Assembly (NCBI RefSeq): GCF_036785885.1
Contig: NC_092312.1
Location: forward strand, 44,309,239-44,373,238
DNA length: 64,000 nt
Reading direction: 5' to 3'
Origin: Coffea arabica
Lineage: Eukaryota; Streptophyta; Magnoliopsida; Gentianales; Rubiaceae
Shown here: positions 52,715 through 62,999 of the stretch, piece by piece
How the letters are laid out: the number at the start of each line of letters is the position of its first letter
How positions within the stretch are numbered: position 1 is the stretch's first letter
Made by a program: the position numbers and the translations under genes
Notes under the pieces: model-generated
Told to the model about the DNA's origin: nothing
Databases searched by the model: none
Seen by the model: the letters and a program-made list of their open reading frames with translations, nothing else

Positions 52715-54060
52715 CTAAATGGTAATCTTCGACGATCCAAGCCTTCTCCTTGCTAGGCGAAACTGAGCAGGATCCACTTCTTCCTTTTCAGTATCCTCAT
52801 CATCATCCTCTTCGATTTCTTCTTCAATTGTTGGAGTCTTTCCCTTGTCCTGTGGCTGAGAATTGGAGGCACGGTACTCTGAAATAGTTTCAGTAGTAGT
52901 TGGCTCAGTTCTAGGCTTCTTTTGGTGTGCATTCTCATTGTCTTGAGGAATGGGAGGTACAAGCAGATTCCTTTTGTCAATGAAGGTGGCTTGTTGTTCG
53001 AATGACATGATCATCTTCAGACCATCTTTAACGAGTAGCATGTGTTATTTGAGATCCTCAAGCAAAGAAATGACCTCGGAATTAGATGAAGAGGACTTAG
53101 TGGCTGACTTTCTAGGATGGATAGCAAAGGGTGAGACAAACATGGACTGATCTCGAGGAGTCCTAGGAGTAACAAGAGTTTCATGAAAATTCTTTCTCCT
53201 AGACTCTGAAACAGTTTCCTTGTAGCACCAATGAACCTCAAAAAATTTTAGATTTTTTCTTTCAAAATATGTTTTGGAGAAAACAGTTGATGCACTTTCT
53301 TTTGGTGATTTTTCAGTAAAGGAAATTTCAAGATGGGCAAAGATAGGAGTTAGAAATTTTTCATAGGAAAGTTTCCTACGGCTATCAGTGTTGATTTTGA
53401 GCAAGAATTTACACATAATAAAACCAAAATCAATTTTGATTTTTTTCAAGAAAGCAATAGAACAGGTAAAGCTCTATTTTGTTGGCATCAGTCCTATAAC
53501 CATCAGTAGGGACCAACAGATTCGAAATTATGGAAAACATAATTAAATTTTGAGGACTGAGATCTTCCAATCTTGCCTCAATAGGAGTATTAAAATGAGT
53601 TTGAAAATAAGTCCTCAATTTAGCAACATGAAAATGATGATATGCAGAAGGAAATTCTTCATATGAAAAGAAGTTTACAATTTTTTCTTTAAAATCATCT
53701 TCAATTTTGGTTTCCAGAATAGTGTTGACAATGTTAGAATTCAACTGTATGTTAACAGAATTGACAAGTGAAACTAGATCAGTGTGTGATCTACCCTTCC
53801 AAAGGTTGGCAAAGAATTGATGAAGTATGTCAAGATAGTATGTGTTTGGAATGGTCAGAAGATGAGTCCATTTTTTGAATTCAAAAAGTTTAAGAACTGG
53901 TTCAAGGTCAAGCATACGAAATTCGTATGGGATGATAGTCCTCTGAGTGATGAAGCCTTTCTGCGAGATCCATTCGAATCTCTCCCTGGCATCATCATCA
54001 ATGAACTTGGGTAAGGGGGTAGGTTCCTCTGCAGTTTGAGCCTCAGGTTACTCTTTGGCA
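52715..54060 (-). pseudogene. Envelope-like / plant transposon-protein ORF of a SIRE-type copia element, broken
   Basis: Pieces in order on the minus strand: a first part to about 53915 in a shifted frame (DDDARERFEWISQKGF), 53915-53430 (LDLEPVLKLFEFKKW, LHQFFANLWKG), 53449-53045 and 53041-52715. Frameshifts lie near 53920 and 53440, and an in-frame stop at 53045-53047 separates the last two. The tail is acidic (EEEIEEDDDEDTEKEEV). Position between a missing pol and the 3' LTR is that of the extra ORF known from SIRE/Maximus elements. The fold resembles proteins often labelled putative plant transposon protein. I am not sure of its function; no membrane role can be shown here. Confidence 0.5.
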
Positions 54061-56340
54061 GGACGCTGAAATAGGTAATTTTCAATCTTTTCTCGGTTCG
54101 CTTTAAGATTTGGGCTGTAAAGTCAGTTTTGTACATCCGACCAAGCAGCCTGTTTCTTGTTTGTTGTTTTGTTGTTGATGGAACTATCATGGCTATGATT
54201 CTTTGGTCTGGGAATGTCCGGTCAGAAGTTTTTTTTAGAAAAATGGAGTCTTGCTCAAATCTGTTCATGAAATCTAGGGGCTTTGCTTGTTCTCTTGTCC
54301 GCTTGTTGTGCCTTTATGATGGCCTGGCATGATATTTTTCCTTTTTCACGGTGATCTGGCTGCTAGTATTTGGCTTGGGGTTGAAACATTAGGAGCTCAT
54401 TTGAGCCGTGTAAGCTCAGAATCTTTAAACCCGCATGATTACCAGTAGGGAAAGGGAAAGTGAATCTTGTTTTTGGCGATCATTTTCTTGTTCATTTTAT
54501 GGTTTGGCATCTGATACCTTTAAGTGCTGGAATTTGAATTTTCAACCAGTATTCATGGCTATTTTCCTGTGTCTTCTTGAAGCCGAAGACAAAGTGCTGC
54601 AGGAAGGAAAAAATTTCCAGCTTTGCATGTGTTTTTCTGTTAAATGTTTAAACCCATGGCATGTTTGGCATCTTGTTTGTCTTAGGGTTTGAGCTTAAGC
54701 ATGTTTTCTTGAACGTTTGATTGGCAATTTCAAACCAAAGTTAAAGTTTGTTTGCTGCACTACGTTTTTATAGCTCACGAAGTTAACAGCTTCTAAAGCC
54801 GTCGCATAACAGCCCCTTTGCATGATAGCTCCCGTTAGCTTTGCATTCGGTGTGTGATTTTGTATGCATGATGGAGTATTTGGGATTATAATTTGGGGTA
54901 GGAATTTGAGGTTGGGTTTAGCTTTGAAATGTTTATCGACGTTTGAGTGCATAAAAGATCTGCTGCAACAAGTTTAAAGATCTCGATTTGTTACAGCAGC
55001 ATGAACAAAGGGATTCTGTTTCCTTCTCTGGTTCGTTCAAGCATGGGTTTGTTTGAAGCTTTGCGTTTTTTTTTTAGGCTTTTGGTTGGTATGTTGTGTG
55101 CATGTTCACTGCGAGTTTATCTTTTCGTGCCTTTGCTGTCTTCTTACATTTCTTTGCATCGTAGAGCTGCTGAAGCTTGTGCTGTCTTTTTAATGCATGA
55201 AACCTCTTGCATTTCTTGCAGCATTTCTCCCCCTTTTTTTTTTTTGATGTTGGCCAACTCAAATGCTTTGCTACAACTCTGCAATAAGAATTCGTGTCTC
55301 ATTTAGTCGGTAGTTGATAGGTGAAGTCTTGATATTAGATGAATTCATTTGCATGTTGAAATGGAAAGAAAGTCACGGCTTGCATGTTGCAGAAGAATAG
55401 CTCCAGTTACAGAATGTCTTCCTTCGTAGCTTTGCATGCTTTTGCATGAAAAATGTTCCAAAAAGTTGCATTCCAATCCCTTAAAGTCTCTCCTTGTCTT
55501 ACTATGGCCCAATTATGTTTTAATTCCTTGCAATCAGGTCCTAGAATAATTGCAATTTCAATCATTACTTGACCCTTTCTTTGCTCTCGGACCCCTAAAG
55601 TTCCCAAAATGTGTTAATTGGGCTTGGATGATTGGTTAATATTTGCAATTGGGTCCTTGGTAGTTTTTCCATTTTAGAAATTTGATCAATAATTTACTTT
55701 TCTTGGAAATTATGCATTATTTGATTTCATTTAAGTCGCAATTAGGGAAGAATTTGGTGGTTTGTTAGTACCCCTTTTGAAGTTTCTAAGATGTTCTGAA
55801 TTTCCTTTTTGCCTTTTATTCTACTTATCTTTAAAGTGGTGCATTAATCCCTTACTTTGATGGTTTTAACCCAAGTTATCTCTTTCTCTGGTGACTTTAG
55901 CCCAAGTTAAGTCTTGTTCACTTTACTAGCATCACAAATGGGGAGGTATAATTTCTTTTATCTTTTTTGTCTCTCCCCTATGTGATCCAACGTGCTAAGT
56001 GAGAATTGCATGTCTACTTTGCTTTCCTTGCCTTTCCTTAATTCCCTTCATTTATTTTATTTACTTTTGCTTTTAGTAAATTATTCTTTTATGGGGTATG
56101 TGTACACCTCTTAGCTTGTAATAGATAGGGCTTGGAGAGCATTTTTATTCATTTTTCCTCTTCCCCATTTGTTTTAGTTAGCAAATGTAATAGGTTCATT
56201 AGCTTGATTGCCTGTTTTTGTTGCTATGTGTTAATTTGCTTTATTAAACTCTTGCATTTAGTCGAGCATGCTAAGTGTTATGTGCTACGTGTTTATAGGT
56301 GATTGGCATGTCTACTTGCTTTCTATAGTCATAGATGAAT
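54061..56340. other. Unassigned repeat-like DNA
   Basis: No gene recognised. Several short ORFs (for example 54435-54692, 54947-55306, and 55074-55262 minus) lack domains. The stretch from about 55600 has phrases such as CAATTGGGTCCTTGG common in plant LTRs and may be the start of the LTR-like region that follows. Confidence 0.35.
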
Positions 56341-57607
56341 GTGATGGATGAATGCGTCACCGTGGCTAGTCCAACGCTGGTCATGGTTTTTCCCCTCGAA
56401 CTCTCGTAAGTCCAATGCTTGTGATAGAATTTTAGAAAAGGGCTAGTCCAATGCTAGACCCAATAGGCCGTTCCCTCTCGTTGGTACATACTTGCATGTC
56501 TCACTACATTTCATACATTTTTCTTAGTTTTTTAGCATTTGGCATGCTTCTCCAATCCTTTCCCCTTCATCTTAGGTTTTTGCATCCTCATGCTAGTTAT
56601 AGGGTACATTTGTTTGAGAGCCCCCTTTCGGTAAGGGAAACGAGCGAGTGTGGCTACAAAATAGCCTTAGCACGCTAGTTCTTCCTTCTAATCAAAGGGA
56701 AAATTAAAATCGTGAAGTTAGGAGTCATTCCCGTACTCGACTTGATGCATTCCTCTAGGTTCATACACTCTCATTTTTATCATATCACTTCCTCACTTTC
56801 TTTATCCACATTCTCTCACTACTTATATATTTTTTTTCAATCCACGAGCCATGTTTGCACCTTTTTCTTCTTTCCCTATCATTTATTTATTTTCTACCTT
56901 ATAAATTGCACACAGTTGCACTTATATGCATTTACTACTAGTATACCATATTTTCATCCACTTGCATACAAACACCTTTATTTTCTCAATTGGCACATAT
57001 GCACTTTTCTTACATTTGCACACATGCACTTTTTTTACATTTGCACACTTGCACTTACATTTGTATTTTTATTTTTATTTTATTTTGCATTCTTCTTACA
57101 TTTTCACACTTGCACTCATATTTGGGTCTTTATTTGCATTACCCGTGACCTCTATGAGCGTTTTCCTTATTGGTCATCACAACTCATGTGATTGGGATCA
57201 AAAAGCCTCATAAGAGATATTTTAGATTTAGGATTGCATTTTTTTTCATATCCATTAGTCACATCCAACATGCAACACATATTTTGGGTAGAAAAATTAG
57301 AAAAAGAAGGACTAAGTCACGAAACTAGCTTTGGTTAGGGTAAGGGAGTACCTTAGGCTTTGCCTTTGCCTTCTTCCTTATCAAATGTGACCCCTGATCC
57401 CTTTCTTTGGTTACGTAGACCTAAAAAATTCTTTAAAAAGGGTTTGTTTACTTTTCTTTCCAAAAAAATCACTTTTTGGGTGATTTGGTACACCCTAACT
57501 CTATACCAAGTGGCGACACTTTTTCTATCTAAAACCCTTTGTTTGGCCAAACCATCGCATTTCACAATCCCACGGCCTTTTATTTTTACTTTCACACACG
57601 TTCACAT
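56341..57607 (+). repeat. Tat/Ogre-like LTR and leader stretch
   Basis: Phrases typical of Tat/Ogre LTRs occur in order: GTGGCTAGTCCAACGCTGGTC, GGGCTAGTCCAATGCTAGACC, GTGTGGCTACAAAATAG, CATTCCCGTACTCGACTTGATGC, and near the end GGTGATTTGGTACACCC...CAAGTGGCGACAC (about 57476-57522). The last could be a worn tRNA-Arg-type primer site. A pyrimidine-rich stretch with repeated TTTGCACA[C/T]TTGCAC lies at about 56990-57120. The copia element at 57608 cuts it, and the CACAT...ATGGGGCGTGATAG sequence at 62076-62117 looks like its continuation. Confidence 0.5.
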
Positions 57608-57737
57608 TGTTGGCCTTGGTCCCTAGTTTTTGATGTTTACAAAATAATGGATAATACTAATATCTTTTCAAAAAATACTTTCAGTTATGAATCAAAGATT
57701 AAGCATATCTGAAAGGGACAAAGTATGCTGAAGCTGT

Positions 57738-58088
57738 CGGACGCTCAAGAAGACAGGATCGGACGTCCGATACTCATTGCGCAACTTCGGATGCATGAAG
57801 AACTCTACCACCGGACGTCCGAAGGAAATAAGACTTTTCCCCTGAATCACTGACCTCGATCGGACGCTAGTATCGGACGTCCGATAGGATCCTTCAAAGT
57901 TGACGAAACCATCGGACGCTGAATATGTCTCTACCGGACGTCCGATAGAAACAAGATATTTTCTCAAATCTCTTTGTTTGCTGTCGGACGCACAAAAAGC
58001 TTGCACCGGACGTCCGAAAGAATTGAAGAAAATCTCTGAAACTCACTGCCTGCTGTCGGACGCATAAAACAGGGCTATCGGACGTCCG
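57738..58088 (+). promoter_or_regulatory. Six-unit array of CGGACGC half site plus CGGACGTCCG palindrome in the LTR
   Basis: Half sites at 57738, 57788 (CGGATGC), 57861, 57913, 57985 and 58057 are each followed within 6-17 bases by the palindrome CGGACGTCCG, at 57760, 57812, 57874, 57935, 58007 and 58079. Units repeat every 50-75 bases while the sequence between them differs. The array sits about 75 bases upstream of the TATA-like CCTATATAAATAG, where enhancer sites would be expected. The role is inferred. Confidence 0.7.
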
Positions 58089-58162
58089 ACACTACCAACG
58101 GCTAGTTGACTGTTCAACTACTCTCTATCCGTTGGAAGCATTGATGGGGCACTTTCTTGGTC

Positions 58163-58175
58163 CTATATAAATAGT
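58163..58175 (+). promoter_or_regulatory. Probable TATA box of the copia LTR promoter
   Basis: CCTATATAAATAG is a strong plant TATA match, repeated at about 61376-61388 in the 3' LTR. Transcription would start roughly 30 bases downstream. Confidence 0.65.
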
Positions 58176-58653
58176 GGTTGGTCAGACACTTCAAACAACT
58201 TTGGCACACTGAAGATACAAAAGATCTAGAGAGATTTTAGTGAAAAAATACTCTTCAAAGAAGATTTGTAGTCTTAGTGGTGTGAGGTTCATTGTAAGCT
58301 TTTCATTTGTGAGTGAATCTTTCATGAGTGTAACTCTGTGAGAGTTGTCCTGAGAGATAGTAAAACGTCCTGACTTGACCGAGTGGAGTTCGGGGCAAGG
58401 AGGAGGTGAACATTCCTTTGTACACAAGAGTGATTATAATTCATCAACTTGAAATAGCTTGTTTGAATTTATCTACAAGCTCAAGAGCAGTTGGGTAGTT
58501 AATTGGTTTGCAATCCTTTCATTTTTATTTACTTATTATTACGTTTATGATCTTTAAATTGTTTATCTCTTCTACTCACAAGCACTTGTGCTTTCTTATC
58601 AACTGCTCCATTGTGTGGTCGCCTAGAAAAGGGTTGTTTTTGAGCCTTACAAT

Positions 58654-58664
58654 TGGTATCAGAG
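58654..58664 (+). other. Primer binding site (initiator tRNA-Met)
   Basis: TGGTATCAGAG follows the LTR end TTACA after two bases. Confidence 0.88.
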
Positions 58665-58707
58665 TTTGGTCTCCTAGAGATTAAGCTCTATCGGATTTGG
58701 AGTAAAG

Positions 58708-60365
58708 ATGACAACCAACAATGCTATATTTTTTGAAGGACATTCTGTCATTAGACCACCTATGTTTAATGGGTCAAATTATGTGAGTTGGAAAGAAAGA
58801 ATAATTATCTTTTTGCAATCTATTGATATTGAACTGTGGTTTATCATTAGTGAAGGTCCATATGATGCCTCTCTTATAGATGAAAATACTCAGAGATCTA
58901 GACCAAAAACAAGAAGTGAATTGACTGCTATAGATAGAACTCATCTCACCTTAAATGCAAAATCTATGAATGTGTTATTTTGTGCTTTAGACTCAAATGA
59001 ATCTATTAGAGTCAAAAGTTGCAAGTCAGCCAAGGAAATTTGGGATAAATTGAGAGAAATTCATGAAGGTAGTGAGAATGTTAGAGAACAAAAGAAATCC
59101 ATTCTAGTTACAAAATATGAATCCTTCAAGATGCAACCTCATGAAAATATTGATGAAATGTATTGTAGATTCAATGATCTCATTAAAGATTTAGAGGTGT
59201 TGGAAAAAGAATATTTTCTAGGTGAGAAAAATAGAAAAATTCTGAATGCACTGTCCAATGATTGTGAAAATAAAGTGACTGCTATTGAGGAGGCTAAAGA
59301 TTTGAATACTATGCCTATTGAATCTCTTATTAATTCTCTTACCTCTTATGAGTTGAAACTTAAGACTAAAATGCAAGAGAAAGAGGATGCAAAAGTGCGA
59401 AAGAATATTGCTCTAAAAGTCTCACAAGATGAAGATGATTTTGCCTCCCTAGATGAAGAAGATGTGAAAGGTGATGACAATGATATCGCACTCATCACAA
59501 GAAGTTTCAAACGAATACTCAACAAGAGAAGATTCAGAAAAGGTGGACCTAGCAATTCATTCCCAAATCAGTTCAACAACTCGAGAAATAAAGGGAAACT
59601 AGAATTCAACAAAAGGCAAACTGATAAGTGTTTTGAATGCGGCCAACCTGGACACTATGCAAGTGAGTGTCCAGTGATAAAGAAGGAAGAAAACCAAAAT
59701 TCAACAAATTTCAATTCACATGGAATGAGTGCAACTCCGATGTTGAAATTGAAAAGGATGAAGAATCTGCTCAATTGACTTTTATAGCCATTGGAGATGA
59801 TGAGGTAACATCTTATAACTCTCAAGTTGAAAGTGATGATGAAATTGATGATGATCTTGAATCTTTCATTATAAAATTACATGATAGTTTGAAAGAATCC
59901 TATGCTAGAAATAAGGAGTTAAAACAGAAAATTAGTTTTTTGTTTCGAGATAATGCAAATCTTTTTCAACAAAATAAAGAGTTGAAAGCTGGAAATGATT
60001 ACTTCAAAATGAGTGAGCCTGCTTAACACTTTGAACTTGATAGAAAAACAAAACTTTGTGAATTGTTCAAAAAGGAACAAGGTGATTTGAAAAGAAGAAT
60101 GGATGGTCTAAATGAATTGCTTAAACACAAGAAACAAATCTGTTTTCAAAAGAATATGTTGAATTCTAATTCCAACGAATTTGCTATCCATAGGAAAAGG
60201 CAAGTCAGATTTATTAAACCCGTTCGTGTGAATAACTCTTTGGTTATGTGTAATTTCTGTTGTCAAAAAGGTCACATGAAAAGTGATTGCTATGTGAGAA
60301 AAAATATAAAAAAAGGTATGAAATGCATGTGGATTGTTAGACATGATGCTAACTCTAACAAGTAG
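58708..60365 (+). pseudogene. gag of the copia element, one frameshift and one stop
   Basis: The first frame (58708-59778, 356 codons) holds the copia gag domain (NYVSWKERIIIFLQSIDIELW, SAKEIWDKLREIHEGSENV) and zinc knuckle CFECGQPGHYASEC from residue 308. Near 59690 the reading should move to the frame of 59667-60026, which continues with an acidic stretch and a coiled-coil-like region (LHDSLKESYARNKELKQK). A TAA interrupts at about 60024-60026. The same frame reopens to 60365 and carries a second knuckle, CNFCCQKGHMKSDC. Long gags with a C-terminal coiled coil and a second knuckle are seen in SIRE elements. This copy would give a shortened gag. Confidence 0.85.
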
Positions 60366-60813
60366 GAGATTTTGTTAATCATTGCAGTGATTCTTGTTCA
60401 TAATGTTTTTTTTATATTTTTTATACTTTGATATGAGTTTTTGAATTTTACTGAATCTATATGATGTCAAAAAGGGAGAGAAAAGAACAATTCTGATCTA
60501 AAGATGTTTTGCTTTATCAAAACCCTCTGTCATATGTTGATATTTCTTTTGATATCAAATTCTCTGTGATATGTTGGTGATTGTTGTCATTTTTCTGTTT
60601 TTATACTCTGTTATTGTTGCTGGATTATGATAGTTGATTTTTTACTCTCATCTTATGATGGCAAAAAGGGGGAGAGATGGATGCTATGTGAAAGGGGGAG
60701 TTTTTCTGAAATTATAAGTTTGGATGCAACGAGTGAGGGGGAGCTTATGCTCATATGCTCAATATTTTTCATTCTTCCATCCATTGTTTTGTCATCATCA
60801 AAAAGGGGGAGAA
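60366..60813 (+). other. Untranslated region with repeated purine boxes and polypurine tract
   Basis: No pol follows gag. Several similar boxes occur: ATGTCAAAAAGGGAGAG (about 60464), GATGGCAAAAAGGGGGAGAG (60656), GTGAAAGGGGGAG (60689), GTGAGGGGGAGC (60733) and finally CATCAAAAAGGGGGAGAA at 60796-60813 against the LTR. The last is the polypurine tract; the others look like duplicates of it. Confidence 0.75.
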
Positions 60814-62075
60814 TGTTAGCCTTGGTCCCTAGTTTTTTATGTTTACAAAACAATGGATAATACTAATATCTTTTCAAGAAATACTTTCAGTTATGAATCA
60901 AAGATTAAGCATATCTGAAAGGGACAAAGTATGCTGAAACTGTCGGATGCTCAAGAAGACAGGATCGGACATTCGATACTCATTGCACAATTTCGGACAC
61001 ATGAAGAACTCTACCACCGGACGTCCGAAGGAAATAAGACTTTTTCCCTGAATCACTGACCTCGATCGGACACTAGCATCGGACGTCCGATAGGATCCTT
61101 CAAAGTCGACGAAACCATCGGACGCTGAATATGTCTCTACCGGACGTCCGATAGAAACAAGATATTTTCTCAAATCTCTTTGTTTGCTGTCGGATGCACA
61201 AAAAGCTTGCACCGGACGCATAATCTCCGAAAGAATTGAAGAAAATCTCTGAAACTCACTGCCTGCTGTCGGACGCATAAAACAGGGCTATCGGACGTCC
61301 GACACTACCAATGGCTAGTTGACTGTTCAGCTACTTTCTATCCGTTGGAAACATTAATGAGGCGCTTTCTTGGTCCTATATAAATAGTGGTTGGTCAGAC
61401 ACTTCAAACAACTTTGGCACACTGAAGATACAAAAGATCTAGAGAGATTTTAGTGAGAAAATACTCTTCAAAGAAGATTTGTAGTCTTAGTGGTGTGAGG
61501 TTCATTGTAAGCTTTTCATTTGTGAGTGAATCTTTCATGAGGATAACTCTGTGAGGGTTGTCCTGAGGGATAGTAAAACGTCCTGGTTTGACCGAGTGGA
61601 GTTCGGGGTAAGGAGGAGGTGAACCTTCCTTTGTACACAAGAGTGATTGTAATTCATCAATTTGAGTGAGAAAATACTCTTCAAAGAAGATTTGTAGTCT
61701 TAGTGGTGTGAGGTTCATTGTAAGCTTTTCATTTGTGAGTGAATCTTTCATGAGGATAACTCTGTGAGGGTTGTCCTGAGGGATAGTAAAACGTCCTGGT
61801 TTGACCGAGTGGAGTTCGGGGTAAGGAGGAGGTGAACCTTTCTTTGTACACAAGAGTGATTGTAATTCATCAATTTGAAAGATTGTTTGAATTTATCTAC
61901 AAGCTCAAGAGGAGTTGGGTAGTTAATTGGTTTGCAATCCTTTCATTTTTATTTACTTATTGTTACGTTTATGATCTTTAAATTGTTTATCTCTTCTACT
62001 CACAAGCACTTGTGCTTTCTTATCAACTGCTCCATTGTGTGGTCGCCTACAAAAGGGTTGTTTTTGGGCCTTACA
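60814..62075 (+). repeat. 3' LTR of the gag-only copia element (1262 bp)
   Basis: Starts TGTTAGCCTTGGTCC and ends GGGCCTTACA. It is longer than the 5' LTR mainly because of a 213-bp internal tandem duplication (61453-61665 and 61666-61878). The CGGACGTCCG array lies at 60944-61301 and shows CpG decay; for example the first palindrome reads CGGACATTCG. Confidence 0.94.
61453..61878 (+). repeat. 213-bp tandem duplication inside the 3' LTR
   Basis: The segment from GTGAGAAAATACTCTTC to CATCAATTTGA is present twice head to tail and only once in the 5' LTR. The copies are almost identical (CCTTCC against CTTTCC near 61628 and 61841), so the duplication is recent or was formed during reverse transcription. 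Confidence 0.88.
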
Positions 62076-62080
62076 CACAT

Positions 62081-62117
62081 ACATATCCCACACACTACTT
62101 TCACACCTCAAAAAATG
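62081..62117 (+). repeat. Continuation of the Tat/Ogre-like leader
   Basis: The ACATATCCCACACAC...AAAAAATGGGGCGTGATAG stretch after the copia target duplication resembles Tat/Ogre leader sequence. The junction with the minus-strand SIRE relic is near 62117 and is not exact. Confidence 0.35.
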
Positions 62118-62470
62118 GGGCGTGATAGACGCTTTCTCTTTTCACTACGCTGAGCAGTTGGCACAATGTACTGCACACCATACCTTGTCCTTGATGACTT
62201 CTTGGTAGAAGGTTCATCAGTTTGCTGTTTTCCAGCATTTTGCTCTTCAGTTTGATGTTCCTCCATCTGCTCAACAGATGGCTCATCAGTTTACACATTC
62301 TGCTTCTTCTTTGCAGACTGCTTTGTCTTTCCACCACGAGTTCCAGTTCCTCTTTTGGATGATTTGGTAGAAGGTTTGACAACCTTAACATCTTCATCTC
62401 TAAGCCTGAATGTGCGTCCAACCTCAGCAGATCCACCCCTCACTCTCACTATGATGCAATGCAGTGTGTT
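62101..62470 (-). pseudogene. N-terminal part of an envelope-like ORF
   Basis: The minus frame VRVRGGSAEVGRTFRLRDED then KPSTKSSKRGTGTRGGKTKQ is basic and low in complexity; a stop follows QNV, and the next part reads DEPSVEQMEEHQTEEQNAGK. The first codon before VRVRGG reads ATA, where an ATG might once have stood. The position after pol matches the extra ORF of SIRE elements, of which 52715-54060 shows the other end. Function unknown. Confidence 0.45.
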
Positions 62471-62559
62471 TTTGCTGTAGAGTATAATGCAAATATGTAA
62501 TGAGTTGAACTTTGAGTGCAAATGAACTACAATGAATACTTGAAACGTCCACAAAAAGT

Positions 62560-62960
62560 GAATTTTGAGAGGTTAGGGTTTCGGGTGAGAATTGGGATTT
62601 ATGGAGTAGTTGGCAGTTAGAGAGAATTATGAGGGGTAATGAACGGGCAATAGGAGTATAATGGTGTTGGACAACCCAATTTCTTGAAATTTGTTCAGAA
62701 GAGAGATGAATTTGAATTTTAAAAATGGGAGAAGACGAAGAGTTGTGTCTGAGACAATGGAAGAATTATGAACTGAATGAAGGAAGGAACTGTCCTATAA
62801 GACGCAGTTTTTGAGTGTCGGACGGCCGAACGAAATGAAGCGTCCAACACGACCGTCCGAACCAGAACTTTCTGGAAAACAGATTAAGAACACTATCGAA
62901 CGTCTGTTTTAACACATCGGACGTCCGATAAAGAGTGACCAGAGAATTTATAGAAAATTT
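62560..62960 (-). promoter_or_regulatory. Untranslated region ahead of the envelope-like ORF, with LTR-type CGGACG motifs
   Basis: On the minus strand it reads CGGACGTCCGATG (near 62923), CAGACGTTCG, CGGACGGTCG, GGACGC and CGGCCGTCCGACAC (near 62818), followed by a leader with CCGAAACCCTAACC (about 62570). This mixture of the LTR motif and a gene-like leader suggests an internal promoter for the envelope-like ORF, or a captured piece of LTR. Inference only. Confidence 0.45.
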
Positions 62961-62999
62961 TTTTAGAGACGCGCAATTTTGTTCTCAATGACACAAATT

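Larger units (their letters stand above)
57608..58651 (+). repeat. 5' LTR of the gag-only copia element (1044 bp)
   Basis: Starts TGTTGGCCTTGGTCC and ends GAGCCTTACA. A likely TATA region is CCTATATAAATAG at about 58163-58175, downstream of the CGGACGTCCG array. Confidence 0.93.
57608..62075 (+). mobile_element. Complete non-autonomous copia (SIRE-type) element, gag only, 4468 bp
   Basis: LTRs at 57608-58651 and 60814-62075, primer site, gag and polypurine tract are present between CACAT target duplications (57603-57607 and 62076-62080). Pol (protease, integrase, reverse transcriptase, RNase H) is absent. The gag with an N-terminal UBN2-like domain and two zinc knuckles fits the SIRE/Maximus lineage. 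Enzymes from related copies must have moved it. Confidence 0.95.

Noticed and set aside
56712..57191. 159-codon ORF rich in Phe, His and Ser
   Set aside because: Comes from a pyrimidine-rich TTTGCACA-type repeat in an LTR-like region; no gene features.
57738..58088. CRISPR-like array
   Set aside because: The repeats are short palindromic sites with unequal spacing inside a plant LTR; no cas genes or prokaryotic context.
61404..61853. 149-codon minus-strand ORF with an internal repeat
   Set aside because: The repeat is the 213-bp LTR duplication read antisense; not a protein repeat.
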